A DNA stretch of 12,964 nt from an uncultured Alistipes sp. (GTDB taxonomy: Bacteria; Bacteroidota; Bacteroidia; Bacteroidales; Rikenellaceae). Shown here one piece after another: positions 1 to 7,958 of this stretch. The notes beneath the pieces were generated by a model. The model saw nothing but the letters and a program-made list of their open reading frames with translations, searched no databases and was not told the DNA's origin. Location: positions 1-12,964 of the forward strand of contig CAJGDC010000051.1 of the NCBI GenBank assembly GCA_904502005.1, written 5' to 3'. The first letter of the stretch is position 1. Every line of letters begins with the position of its first letter. A program made the position numbers and the translations under genes.

Positions 1-1370
1 AAGCTCAAATCCTCAAAGCCGTGAACCTTATAATCGAGCTGGAGGTTACCGATAGCACGAAGGGCCTCGTTACCATCCCACTGATCGTAAAGCATTGAGA
101 GTGGGTTTACAGCAGTAAGGTCTGTACCCCAGTTGAAGTAACCGTTGTGAAGTGTTGTATCTACAGCGCCATCAGCGTTATAGTTGTATGGGCTCTGAGT
201 AGGATCAAAGTATACAGCCGAGCCAATAACACCACCATCAATATAGTTTGCACGGTTGTAGATACCCTTTGCATTGAAGTTTACAGAGAGGTGATCCTTA
301 AGGAACTTAGGAGCCAAGCTAACATCAGCAGTAATACGCTGGTTGTCTGACTTCTTGATTGTACCACCATCGTATACATAACCGATAGATGCACGATAAG
401 GGAGCTTCTCCTGAGCTGCAGAGCCAGTGATAGATACGTTGTGGTCAGTAGCAATACCAAGGCGATAAATCTCCTTCTGCCAATCTGTATCAGCTGTACC
501 AAACAACGCATTTGACTTATCTGCGATATCTGGAGCAACAGTAAGGATGTGATTCTTGAACTCCTCAGCGTTCATCATATCCATAGTGTTGTAGTTGTGC
601 TTAACAGAAACGCTACCATTATATGCTACGCGAGGAGTACCCTTAGCACCCTTCTTGGTAGTGATAATGATGACACCGTTAGACGCACGTGAACCATAGA
701 TAGCAGTTGCAGAAGCACTCTTAAGAACTGTAAATGACTCAATATCGTTAGGGTTTACAGTTGCAAGGCCGTTAGACATACCAACACCTGCCTCTTTAGC
801 AACTGGCACACCGTCAATAACGATAAGTGGATCATTGTTTGCAGAGAGTGATGCACCACCACGGATACGAATCTCAGCACCAGCACCTGGAGCACCGTTA
901 CCAGATACGATATTTACTCCCGGAACCTTACCACGAAGAAGCTCCTGTGGAGAGGTAAGAGCACCACGGTTAAGCTCCTCAGCCTTAACAGCGATAACAG
1001 AACCGGTCATGTCGTTCTTCTTAACAGTACCGTAACCGATTACTACTACCTCATCAAGACCCATCGCGTCCTCAATAAGAGTTACGCGAGAGAGCTCTGA
1101 AGAAGAGGCTACAAGCTGAACGGTCTTGTAACCGATAAAACTAATCTCGACAACAGCGTTGCCATCTTTAACAGTCAGCTCATACTGACCTTGAATGTCT
1201 GTCATCGTACCGTTGAGTGTACCAACCTCAGAGACTGATGCTCCGATTACTGGAACTCCACTTGCATCGACAACAACACCCTTTACCTCCTTGCCACCCT
1301 GTGCGAGGGCAAGTGGCGGGATAACTACGCACATAAGCGTAATTGCCACACACATTAGAAGTCTTTTCAT
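1..1370 (-). CDS. SusC/RagA-family TonB-dependent outer-membrane transporter (3' part missing)
   Basis: The gene starts at ATG 1370-1368 and stays open to the left edge, giving 456 codons of a family usually about 1000 residues long. Seen: a signal peptide (residues 1-23, ending ALA before Q24); a carboxypeptidase-regulatory-like beta domain at about 29-100 (GVPVIGASV, then SFIGYKT); the DEVVVIGYG segment at 106-114 that marks SusC proteins near the TonB contact; and the plug domain with RIRGGASL, DPLIVIDGVPV and ASATAIYGSRASNGVIIITT (about 168-238), followed by the first barrel strands. Family knowledge: such proteins form the outer-membrane channel that imports oligosaccharides using TonB energy, capped by a SusD lipoprotein. 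It lies 35 bases downstream of the MFS gene on the same strand, with no terminator between, so co-transcription is likely. The nearby amylase suggests an alpha-glucan substrate, but this is inference; a peptide or other glycan cannot be excluded. Confidence 0.95.
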   Translation of the reverse strand, partial: MKRLLMCVAITLMCVVIPPLALAQGGKEVKGVVVDASGVPVIGASVSEVGTLNGTMTDIQGQYELTVKDGNAVVEISFIGYKTVQLVASSSELSRVTLIEDAMGLDEVVVIGYGTVKKNDMTGSVIAVKAEELNRGALTSPQELLRGKVPGVNIVSGNGAPGAGAEIRIRGGASLSANNDPLIVIDGVPVAKEAGVGMSNGLATVNPNDIESFTVLKSASATAIYGSRASNGVIIITTKKGAKGTPRVAYNGSVSVKHNYNTMDMMNAEEFKNHILTVAPDIADKSNALFGTADTDWQKEIYRLGIATDHNVSITGSAAQEKLPYRASIGYVYDGGTIKKSDNQRITADVSLAPKFLKDHLSVNFNAKGIYNRANYIDGGVIGSAVYFDPTQSPYNYNADGAVDTTLHNGYFNWGTDLTAVNPLSMLYDQWDGNEALRAIGNLQLDYKVHGFEDLS

Positions 1371-1405
1371 AAAAATTGTGTTAAATAAATAAAATGTATT
1401 TGGTG

Positions 1406-2713
1406 TTATTTTGTTTTCTCCTTAATGTAGAACACTGCTACAGCACCGCACAACAACGATACGCCTGCAACAACAAGCATCATCACCTGACTACTACCAA
1501 CCAAAGACAATATCACACCACCGAGGAGTGCTGCAATAATCTGTGGCAAGCAAATTGTACAGTTAAAGAGTCCCAGGTATGCACCCATTGAGCTACCAGA
1601 GAGTGAGTTGGTCAGCATTGCAAATGGCATTGCCAGCATAGCAGCCCAACCACAACCGATAAGCATAAAGGATACAAAGAGAAGATACTGGTCATGGATA
1701 AAATATGTAGAGATAAAGCCCACAGCTCCCAAAACAAGGCTCAAAGAGTAGCCAACCTTGATGTTTCGGAACAGAGGCAGTACCATTGCCCAAAGTACTG
1801 AGCCTACAGCCTGCACAGCGAAGAGTACGCCTACCCAGTTACCTGCAATCTGATACGCCTCAGAGGCTGTATCTGTTGTACCCCAAACATTGTCTGCAAT
1901 AGCAGCGTTGGTATAGGTCCACATATAGAGGAAAGCAAACCAGCAGAAGAACTGAACCAAGCCAATCTGCCAGAATGCCTTAGGAGCATCAACTAGTAGC
2001 TGGAAGAGGTTTTTGTCACTGCTAGCCTCGCTCTCGGTGATATTGTGGAACTTTGCATACTCCTGTGGAGGCATCTCCTTAACTGTAAAGCCAGTGTAGA
2101 GTACGCAGAGAATCATAATTGCTGCACCAGCGTAGAATGAGTATGTCACAGAGTCTGGAATAACACCCTCAGGAGCGATATTGCTGATACCAATCCAAGT
2201 GAAGATGTACGGGAATAGGTAGCCAACAAGTGAGCCGGCATTGCAGAGCATGCTCTGAATAGAGTATGCTGTAGCCTTCTGCTCCTCATTTACCATATCA
2301 CCCACCATCATCTTGAATGGCTGCATTGCCATATTGATTGAAGTGTCGAGCAACATAAGCATAACCAAACCAAAGGCCATAGCCGCCTTGATTGTCAGGT
2401 TAAAGCTTCCAGAATTTGGGAGAAGTACCATTACAAGCACTGCCACAAGAGCGCCGATGTAGAGGTATGGCTTACGTCTACCCCACTTACACCAAGTCTT
2501 GTCGCTCCATGTACCAACCAAAGGCTGGACAATCATTCCCATCAACGGAGGGAGAATCCAGAAATAGCTCAAGCTGTGTGGATCTGCTCCCAGTGTGGCA
2601 AAGATACGGCTGATGTTTGCACTCTGAAGAGCGTAGGCAATCTGCACTCCAAAGAATCCAAAACTCAGATTCCATATCTGCCAAAACGAGAGATTAGGTT
2701 TTGTTAATTGCAT
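1406..2713 (-). CDS. MFS sugar transporter, SLC45/GPH-like (maltose/sucrose-type symporter)
   Basis: A 435-residue, strongly hydrophobic protein with about twelve membrane segments and no signal peptide, of full length for the major facilitator superfamily. The loop between helices 2 and 3 carries the MFS signature, from D71 through KWGRRKP (76-82). The N-terminal LSFGFFGVQIAYALQ segment and the ending (a short KEKTK tail after the last helix) resemble the SLC45-like transporters found in Bacteroidota maltose/starch loci. Those are thought to move maltose or short alpha-glucans across the inner membrane with protons; the exact substrate here is inferred. It is the first gene of a minus-strand unit, transcribed divergently from the kinase gene and leading into the SusC-like gene. 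The start ATG 2713-2711 gives the expected N-terminus. A GPH-type transporter of another disaccharide is the main alternative. Confidence 0.88.
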   Translation of the reverse strand: MQLTKPNLSFWQIWNLSFGFFGVQIAYALQSANISRIFATLGADPHSLSYFWILPPLMGMIVQPLVGTWSDKTWCKWGRRKPYLYIGALVAVLVMVLLPNSGSFNLTIKAAMAFGLVMLMLLDTSINMAMQPFKMMVGDMVNEEQKATAYSIQSMLCNAGSLVGYLFPYIFTWIGISNIAPEGVIPDSVTYSFYAGAAIMILCVLYTGFTVKEMPPQEYAKFHNITESEASSDKNLFQLLVDAPKAFWQIGLVQFFCWFAFLYMWTYTNAAIADNVWGTTDTASEAYQIAGNWVGVLFAVQAVGSVLWAMVLPLFRNIKVGYSLSLVLGAVGFISTYFIHDQYLLFVSFMLIGCGWAAMLAMPFAMLTNSLSGSSMGAYLGLFNCTICLPQIIAALLGGVILSLVGSSQVMMLVVAGVSLLCGAVAVFYIKEKTK

Positions 2714-2744
2714 GTTATTAAAAATTTTTAATAAATTTACATTC

Positions 2745-2761
2745 GTCTATTGTCAATAGAC
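2745..2761. promoter_or_regulatory. perfect 17-base palindrome, candidate operator upstream of the MFS gene
   Basis: GTCTATTG, one central base, then CAATAGAC: two 8-base arms matching exactly, ending 32 bases before the MFS start codon. It touches the end of a weak minus-strand -7 element (AAAATTTG, 2768-2761), so it would sit over the predicted transcription start. That is a classic operator position. No protein can be assigned to it from sequence alone. Confidence 0.5.
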
Positions 2762-2790
2762 AAATTTTGAAATTAAATTTTTACTACAAA
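2761..2790 (-). promoter_or_regulatory. weak candidate promoter for the MFS/susC-like unit
   Basis: Read on the minus strand: TTTG (2790-2787), 18 bases, then AAAATTTG (2768-2761). The -7 element misses the Bacteroidota consensus TAnnTTTG at its first base, and the spacing is one base short of the usual range. A weak basal promoter would fit an induced operon, but the call is tentative. Confidence 0.3.
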
Positions 2791-2796
2791 AATCTT

Positions 2797-2806
2797 CTCG
2801 CGCGAG
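2797..2806. repeat. GC-rich perfect palindrome CTCGCGCGAG in an AT-rich intergenic region
   Basis: A ten-base self-complementary sequence that stands out from its A/T-rich surroundings. It lies a few bases upstream of the candidate minus-strand -33 element. It could be an activator site for the divergent genes; that is inference. Confidence 0.35.
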
Positions 2807-2905
2807 TGGTAAAAATTACTGTATGAAATGCATAAATAATATGGTGAACGGAACACTATTTTGCGACATTTTGTAACAGATGATTTATTAAATATTTACA
2901 AATTG

Positions 2906-2937
2906 TTTGTATAGTTGATAATTTTGTATTAAATTTG
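2906..2937 (+). promoter_or_regulatory. Bacteroidota-type promoter of the kinase/regulator operon
   Basis: TTTG at 2906-2909, a 20-base spacer, then TAAATTTG at 2930-2937, matching the TTTG / TAnnTTTG consensus completely. Transcription would start near 2944, leaving a leader of about 15 bases before the ATG at 2960. Confidence 0.7.
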
Positions 2938-2959
2938 AACTGTTTTTGAAAAGTTTCTT

Positions 2960-4327
2960 ATGAAGAGCCCTAAATATTCAAACATGATTCACATATTTGC
3001 AATTATCCACGCAGTAATAGTACTCTTATGCGGATTTCTCAACATAGCAGACGAGCTGCTACTTACAGTAGCGACCGTTGCAATGATTGCAATTATTGCT
3101 ATTCGTAAAGGGCAAGGACTTGGTATCGTTGCAGCATGTGTAATAGCCGGAAATATTCTCGGTTTTGTCATAGGAACTTATGGCGCTGAACTGCTGGCTA
3201 ATTTCATACCTGTACCAATTCTTCATGCTATAACCTCATTTGTTACTACCGAGATTATTGGATTTGGACTACTGATACTGCTAAACGCTATCGGGGGGGG
3301 GAGTTCGCAGAATAGGATTTGGGTTCCGGAGCTATTACCAACGATACTGATATTGGGAGTATTACTGCTTATCCGTATCATATATTCCCAAATCTTTGGT
3401 AACATGCTCTCCGAAGAGGCTGTAAATATCTCCATCAGGCTATTACTTGGCAACTCTCTTGCCATAATTATTTTGATATGTTGCAATATCATCTACACCA
3501 TCATTAGCCATAGATACTCCTGGTTTTCAACACCTTTGGGCTACATTGTCGGCATCTTAAGTGAGACGTTTGTAATAGCCTCTATAACATCATTGGTTAT
3601 TGGATACAACCTACCGTTTGGTACCGAGCATCCATTTGAGGAGATTACATTTATTCAGATATTTTCAGTAGCGATTATTGCCAGCCTTATCATCTACGTG
3701 GTGATGATGCTAATCTCATATGTCTACAAGACTCGCACAAGGATTGAAAACGAGCAGGAAAAGCGTCGCCAAGCACAATTTCAGTATAACATTCTAAAAC
3801 AGCAAGTAAATCCCCATTTTCTATTCAATTCTCTTAATATTCTCAACGGACTTATTGAAGAGCATAGAAATGATGATGCATCGGAATATGTTCGAAAACT
3901 CGCAGCATTGTATCGTTATATGTTGGAGAATGAGAATGAACATTTAGTAGTTTTGAATGACGAATTAAAGTTTATCGACCAATATACAGATCTGCTAAAG
4001 GTGCGTTTTCCAGCAGGCTTCACAGTTGAACAACATATAGATAGTAGCGCTAGAAACAGATATGTAGTTCAGTGTAGTCTACAGGTGCTTATTGAAAATG
4101 CTTTTAAGCACAATATTGTTCGTGCCGAGCAACCACTACATATTACAATTGAGACCGAATCGGAGTATATTGTTGTCAGAAATAATCATCAACCCAAGAG
4201 TTCAAGTTCTGAGAGTACCAAGGTTGGACTAAAGAATATCTCAAAGCAGTATTTAGGAGCTACTGGGCATGATATTGTAATAAACCGTACCGAGAATTTG
4301 TTTGAAGTAAAACTACCTTTAATATAA
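2960..4327 (+). CDS. LytS-type membrane sensor histidine kinase
   Basis: A 455-residue protein. The N-terminal ~260 residues are a series of about eight hydrophobic segments, so the sensor is embedded in the inner membrane with no large external domain. A basic, probably coiled linker (about 258-275, rich in R, E, K and Q) leads to the His_kinase domain with QVNPHFLFNSLN, phospho-acceptor H286. The ATP-binding domain has an N-box ENAFKHN (379-385) and a short glycine motif VGLKN (422-426), typical of the LytS/YehU class. Its partner regulator starts 7 bases after its stop, so the two are one operon. Position between the divergent transporter and amylase genes suggests sugar-related signalling, but no ligand can be read from the sequence. 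A G9 run encodes Gly112-114 in a loop between membrane segments; a one-base change there would abolish the kinase domain. Confidence 0.93.
   Translation: MKSPKYSNMIHIFAIIHAVIVLLCGFLNIADELLLTVATVAMIAIIAIRKGQGLGIVAACVIAGNILGFVIGTYGAELLANFIPVPILHAITSFVTTEIIGFGLLILLNAIGGGSSQNRIWVPELLPTILILGVLLLIRIIYSQIFGNMLSEEAVNISIRLLLGNSLAIIILICCNIIYTIISHRYSWFSTPLGYIVGILSETFVIASITSLVIGYNLPFGTEHPFEEITFIQIFSVAIIASLIIYVVMMLISYVYKTRTRIENEQEKRRQAQFQYNILKQQVNPHFLFNSLNILNGLIEEHRNDDASEYVRKLAALYRYMLENENEHLVVLNDELKFIDQYTDLLKVRFPAGFTVEQHIDSSARNRYVVQCSLQVLIENAFKHNIVRAEQPLHITIETESEYIVVRNNHQPKSSSSESTKVGLKNISKQYLGATGHDIVINRTENLFEVKLPLI
3293..3301 (+). repeat. G9 homopolymer inside the kinase gene
   Basis: Nine consecutive G bases encode Gly112-Gly114. 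With eight Gs the frame reaches TGA about 16 codons later; with ten it reaches TAG within about five codons. The reading frame is intact as given. Such runs are prone to slippage in replication and also in sequencing. Confidence 0.9.
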
Positions 4328-4334
4328 CCAATAT

Positions 4335-5114
4335 ATGAATGTATTAATAATTGAAGATGAACTTGTTGCACAGCAAGCACTAGTAAGATCTTTAACAACA
4401 AATTTTGACGATGTACGCATTTGCGGTGTGCTAGACAGCGTAGATAAAAGTGTACAATGGCTTGAGACAACAGATAGCTATCCGGATGCAATATTTATGG
4501 ATGTTGAGCTCTCTGATGGTAAGTGCTTTGACATCTTTGAACGAGTAAAGATAGAGTGTCCAGTCATTATCGTAACAGCATATAACAACTATGCCATTAA
4601 AGCCTTTGAGGTAAACTCAATTGACTACCTGCTTAAGCCCGCAAGCGTAGCAGACCTTGCCAGAGCGCTTGACCGCTGCCGAAATCGCAAAGTTAAAAAC
4701 TCGAACAACATTGACATTGAAGCACTTAGAAGCGCATTATCTTCAGAGAGTCGTCGTTATAAACAACGCTATCTTTTGCGTTATAACGACAAAATTATAA
4801 TGATAGAGACTGTAAACATCGCATACTTCTATTCGGAGGATGGTTGCACATATCTCATGACATTAGCCGGCGAGAAATACCTAATGGATATATCGCTTGA
4901 TACAATAAGCAAAGAGCTCAATCCTGCAAACTTTTTCCGCATCTCTCGCAGTTGTATAGTTTCAGACAAAGCTGTCGGAAATGTCGCAAAACGACTGGGC
5001 AACCGAATTAAATTAACGCTCAAACCTGCCAGTGACATTGATTCATTTGTTAGTCGAAGTAAAACTGCAGATTTTCTCACATGGCTGGAGAGTGGCGAAC
5101 AACAAGGTTTGTAA
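4335..5114 (+). CDS. LytTR-family response regulator
   Basis: A 259-residue regulator. The receiver domain (about 1-118) has the acidic pair E7-D8, phospho-acceptor D56 in IFMDVEL, T81 in the IIVTAYN strand and the conserved K101 in YLLKP. A linker leads to a LytTR DNA-binding domain at about 135-250, with YLLRYNDKI, IAYFYSEDGCTYL and the FFRISRSCIV block followed by LKPASD. Family knowledge: LytTR proteins bind paired direct repeats upstream of targets and act with LytS-type kinases. It follows the kinase gene by 7 bases and is closed by a terminator. Likely targets are the neighbouring transporter and amylase promoters, by position only; I did not find an unambiguous pair of LytTR-type repeats. 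Confidence 0.94.
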   Translation: MNVLIIEDELVAQQALVRSLTTNFDDVRICGVLDSVDKSVQWLETTDSYPDAIFMDVELSDGKCFDIFERVKIECPVIIVTAYNNYAIKAFEVNSIDYLLKPASVADLARALDRCRNRKVKNSNNIDIEALRSALSSESRRYKQRYLLRYNDKIIMIETVNIAYFYSEDGCTYLMTLAGEKYLMDISLDTISKELNPANFFRISRSCIVSDKAVGNVAKRLGNRIKLTLKPASDIDSFVSRSKTADFLTWLESGEQQGL

Positions 5115-5126
5115 TTCTTACAACAG

Positions 5127-5149
5127 GGCGGCTGAAGGGCCGCCTTTTT
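5127..5149 (+). terminator. intrinsic terminator after the response regulator
   Basis: GGCGGC (5127-5132) and GCCGCC (5139-5144) form a six-pair all-GC stem with a 6-base loop, followed by five Ts. It separates the signalling operon from the amylase gene. The rest of 5150-5288 is AT-rich; it must hold the amylase promoter, but no full TTTG/TAnnTTTG pair with normal spacing is visible. Confidence 0.85.
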
Positions 5150-5288
5150 CATATCCATTCACACCTATTTTTCAGCCTTTCATATACTTAATAGTGCCAC
5201 TCGAAGTTCAAGATTTTTTCAATCCCACATTTTTGACAAAATTTGCAAGGTATAAATGTATATTTACTAACAATTTAATTATAAATCT

Positions 5289-7886
5289 ATGAAAAGACTT
5301 AATCTTCTAGTTGTCATGCTACTTTCGGCACTTCTCCTAGGCTCTTGCGTAGGTGGTGGCGACTTGGCAGACAATCGAGTTCCTCAGGGAGGTCAGGAGC
5401 AGCCTGAAAAACCAAATCCGGATCCAGAACCAGACCCAACCCCTACACCAGGAGAGGAGGAGTATCCATTTATCTCTACAGACCCTACATTTGTCACTGC
5501 AGACATGACAACCGATGTTATTGTCTACATCAACACTGAAGGCACTGCTCTTGATGGTTTTACTGGTCAGATTTATGCTCACACAGGTGTACTCACCTCT
5601 GCAAGTGCGACAACTGCAGACTGGAAGTATGTAAAATTTGATTGGGCAGTAAATGATCCATCTTGCCGTCTTTCAAAGGTTAAGAACAACGTACATAAGC
5701 TTGTAATCAAGGGTGGTCCACGTGCTTTCTACGGCATCCCTGCATCTGAGAAGATTACCCACCTTGCTTTCGTATTCCGTTCAGCAGATGGTTCTAAGGA
5801 GATGAAGGATAATGGTAGCGATATCTTTGTTGAGCTATCTAATCCAGGTCTTTCTGTAAAGATTATCTCACCGGCAAACCGTTCAATCCTCGACCTTAAT
5901 AGCAACTACACAGTATCTGTAGCCGCTAAAGATGCTAACGCTGTAAAGCTCTACAAGAACGATCAGGTTGTTGCAACATCAGAGGGTCAGGACCTTAAGT
6001 GGGTTTATACCGCAACCGCTACTGAGGATGTGGTATTCAAGGCTGAGGCTTCAAATGGTACAAAGACCGTAGAGGAGACTGTATTTGCAACTGTTCTTGG
6101 CACAACACCTACCGAGGCACGCCCTGCAGGTGTAAAGGATGGCGTGACTGTAAATGGTAGCACCGCGACTGTTGTACTCTGCGCGCCAGGCAAGGAGCAG
6201 GTAGTGCTTCTTGGCGACTTCAACGACTTCGCCCCATCTAATGAGTATATGATGAAGAGAGATGGCGACTACTTCTGGACAACCATCGAGGGACTTACTC
6301 CAAATACAGAGGTTGCATATCAGTTCCTAGTTGACAAGACCATCAAGTGCGCTGACCCTTATGGTAAGAAGATTCTCGACCCATGGAATGACAAGTATAT
6401 CTCTGCTACTGTCTATCCAAACCTTCGCCCTTACCCTGCCGATAAGACCAATGATGTAGTATCAGTATTTGCCACTACACCAGCCACTTACACATGGCAG
6501 GTTGCAGATTTTCAGCGTCCAAAGCAGAATAGCCTTGCTATTTACGAGCTTCTGTTCCGTGACTTTACTCCAGAGGGAACCGTAAAGGGTGCGCTTGCAA
6601 AGCTAGACCACCTCAAGACTTTGGGTATCAATGCTATTGAGCTTATGCCAATTCAGGAGTTTGATGGCAATAACAGCTGGGGATACAACCCTTGTTTCTA
6701 CTTTGCTGCGGATAAGGCTTACGGTACCGTAGAGGACTATAAGACCTTTATTGACGAGTGTCACAAGCGCGGTATTGCAGTTATCGTTGATATTGTTATC
6801 AACCACGCTACAGGTCTTCACCCTTGGATGAAGATGTGGAGCGACAGTGATGGTCAGGCATCAAATAGCAACCCATTCTTCAACAAGGTTGCTCGTCACC
6901 CATTCAACGTATTCCACGACTTCAACCACGAGTACGCAAAGACTCGCGAGTACTTCAAGACTATGCTCCAGTACTGGCTCACTGAGTACAATATTGACGG
7001 TTACCGTTTTGACCTCTCAAAGGGTCTTACACAGAAGAACTCAGGTAGCAATGTTGGCACATGGAACCAGTATGACGCATCTCGTATCGCTATTATCAAG
7101 GATTACGCAGACGCTATCCGTGAAATTGAGAGCGACGCATACATTATCCTCGAGCACCTTTCAGACTATCAAGAGGAGGAGGAACTTGCTGCTTATAAGG
7201 GCATCCTTCTTTGGCGTAAGGCTGTAAGCCAATATTCAGAGACTGTTATGGGCTGGACCGGTAGTGGCAAGAGCGACTTCAGCGGTGCTGTTGCATTCGG
7301 TCGTGTAGGTAACATTGAGGACCACGACGAGGAGCGTATCGCATACAAGGCTATCGCATATGGTCAGACATACGTAAAGAGTGATTGGACTCGTATTTCA
7401 AAGCACCTCCAGGCAGCTTATGCTCTTCACTTCCTCTCTCCATATCCAAAGATGATGTGGCAGTTTGGCGAGATGGGTTACGATGTTACTATCGGCTCTG
7501 ATGACGGTCAGAAGGTTGAGCCAAAGCCTTCACACTGGGAGTATATGCAGATTGCAGAGCGTAAGGCTATCTACGATGCAGTAAGCAAGTGTATTACATT
7601 CCGTACTACACACCCTGCAATGTACGGCTTTGACGGCAAGCCTGCTATCCAAACCTTAGCTGTTGGCGATGCAAATATGGCGGCCAAGACCCTTGTTTAT
7701 AGCACAAATGCTGGTAGCGTTATCGTTATGGCAAACTTCACAAATAGCCCAAGCAACGCCACTTGCAATGTCCCAGTTCAGGGCACTTGGAAAAACCTGA
7801 TTACCGACGCTGTAGTTGAACTCAACTCAGCAACCTTCTCAACCACCCTCGCCCCTGGTGACTATGTAGTGCTTGTTAAGGAGTAA
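5289..7886 (+). CDS. GH13 alpha-amylase-family lipoprotein with N-terminal beta domains
   Basis: An 865-residue lipoprotein with a lipobox ending LGSC (C20) and then a Pro/Asp/Glu-rich linker (about 36-60). Two beta-type modules follow (about 61-180 and 185-270), possibly glucan binding, then a CBM48/isoamylase-like N domain (about 280-385, LLGDFNDF and AYQFLVD). The GH13 barrel has all four conserved regions: D501-I-V-I-N-H506; GYRFD with nucleophile D575; ILEHL with acid/base E622; and IEDHD with H679 and D680. A C-terminal beta domain ends the protein. Family knowledge: it hydrolyses or rearranges alpha-1,4/1,6 glucans, probably at the outer surface. Region IV reads NIEDHDEER rather than the common FxxNHD, and the CBM48-like module favours a branched-glucan or pullulanase/isoamylase-like specificity over a plain amylase. 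It has its own terminator and is probably a single-gene unit serving the divergent SusC-like system. Confidence 0.93.
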   Translation: MKRLNLLVVMLLSALLLGSCVGGGDLADNRVPQGGQEQPEKPNPDPEPDPTPTPGEEEYPFISTDPTFVTADMTTDVIVYINTEGTALDGFTGQIYAHTGVLTSASATTADWKYVKFDWAVNDPSCRLSKVKNNVHKLVIKGGPRAFYGIPASEKITHLAFVFRSADGSKEMKDNGSDIFVELSNPGLSVKIISPANRSILDLNSNYTVSVAAKDANAVKLYKNDQVVATSEGQDLKWVYTATATEDVVFKAEASNGTKTVEETVFATVLGTTPTEARPAGVKDGVTVNGSTATVVLCAPGKEQVVLLGDFNDFAPSNEYMMKRDGDYFWTTIEGLTPNTEVAYQFLVDKTIKCADPYGKKILDPWNDKYISATVYPNLRPYPADKTNDVVSVFATTPATYTWQVADFQRPKQNSLAIYELLFRDFTPEGTVKGALAKLDHLKTLGINAIELMPIQEFDGNNSWGYNPCFYFAADKAYGTVEDYKTFIDECHKRGIAVIVDIVINHATGLHPWMKMWSDSDGQASNSNPFFNKVARHPFNVFHDFNHEYAKTREYFKTMLQYWLTEYNIDGYRFDLSKGLTQKNSGSNVGTWNQYDASRIAIIKDYADAIREIESDAYIILEHLSDYQEEEELAAYKGILLWRKAVSQYSETVMGWTGSGKSDFSGAVAFGRVGNIEDHDEERIAYKAIAYGQTYVKSDWTRISKHLQAAYALHFLSPYPKMMWQFGEMGYDVTIGSDDGQKVEPKPSHWEYMQIAERKAIYDAVSKCITFRTTHPAMYGFDGKPAIQTLAVGDANMAAKTLVYSTNAGSVIVMANFTNSPSNATCNVPVQGTWKNLITDAVVELNSATFSTTLAPGDYVVLVKE

Positions 7887-7905
7887 TAGCTATTTTTAAT
7901 AGACC

Positions 7906-7940
7906 AAAACGGCGAGCAGATACCTGTTCGCCGTTTTTTT
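7906..7940 (+). terminator. intrinsic terminator after the GH13 gene
   Basis: AAAACGGCGAGCAG pairs with CTGTTCGCCGTTTT (one G-U pair) around a 4-base loop, and a T run ends at 7940. It begins about 20 bases after the stop codon and also faces the minus-strand tRNA unit. Confidence 0.93.
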
Positions 7941-7958
7941 GATTTTGTCTATATACCA

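Noticed and set aside
835..1392. Two plus-strand ORFs of about 65 residues
   Set aside because: They are antisense to the SusC-like gene, rich in Ser/Thr/Pro as typical of reverse-frame readings, and match nothing known.
1394..1591. Plus-strand ORF opposite the MFS 3' end
   Set aside because: It overlaps the MFS gene on the other strand and has low-complexity H/T/N composition.
2714..2959. Paired direct repeats for LytTR binding in the divergent region
   Set aside because: Only single weak half-site-like sequences were found, none as a pair at suitable distance, so no site is claimed.
5032..5292. 86-residue ORF running from the response regulator to the GH13 start
   Set aside because: It begins in another frame of the regulator gene and passes through its terminator; composition is not protein-like.
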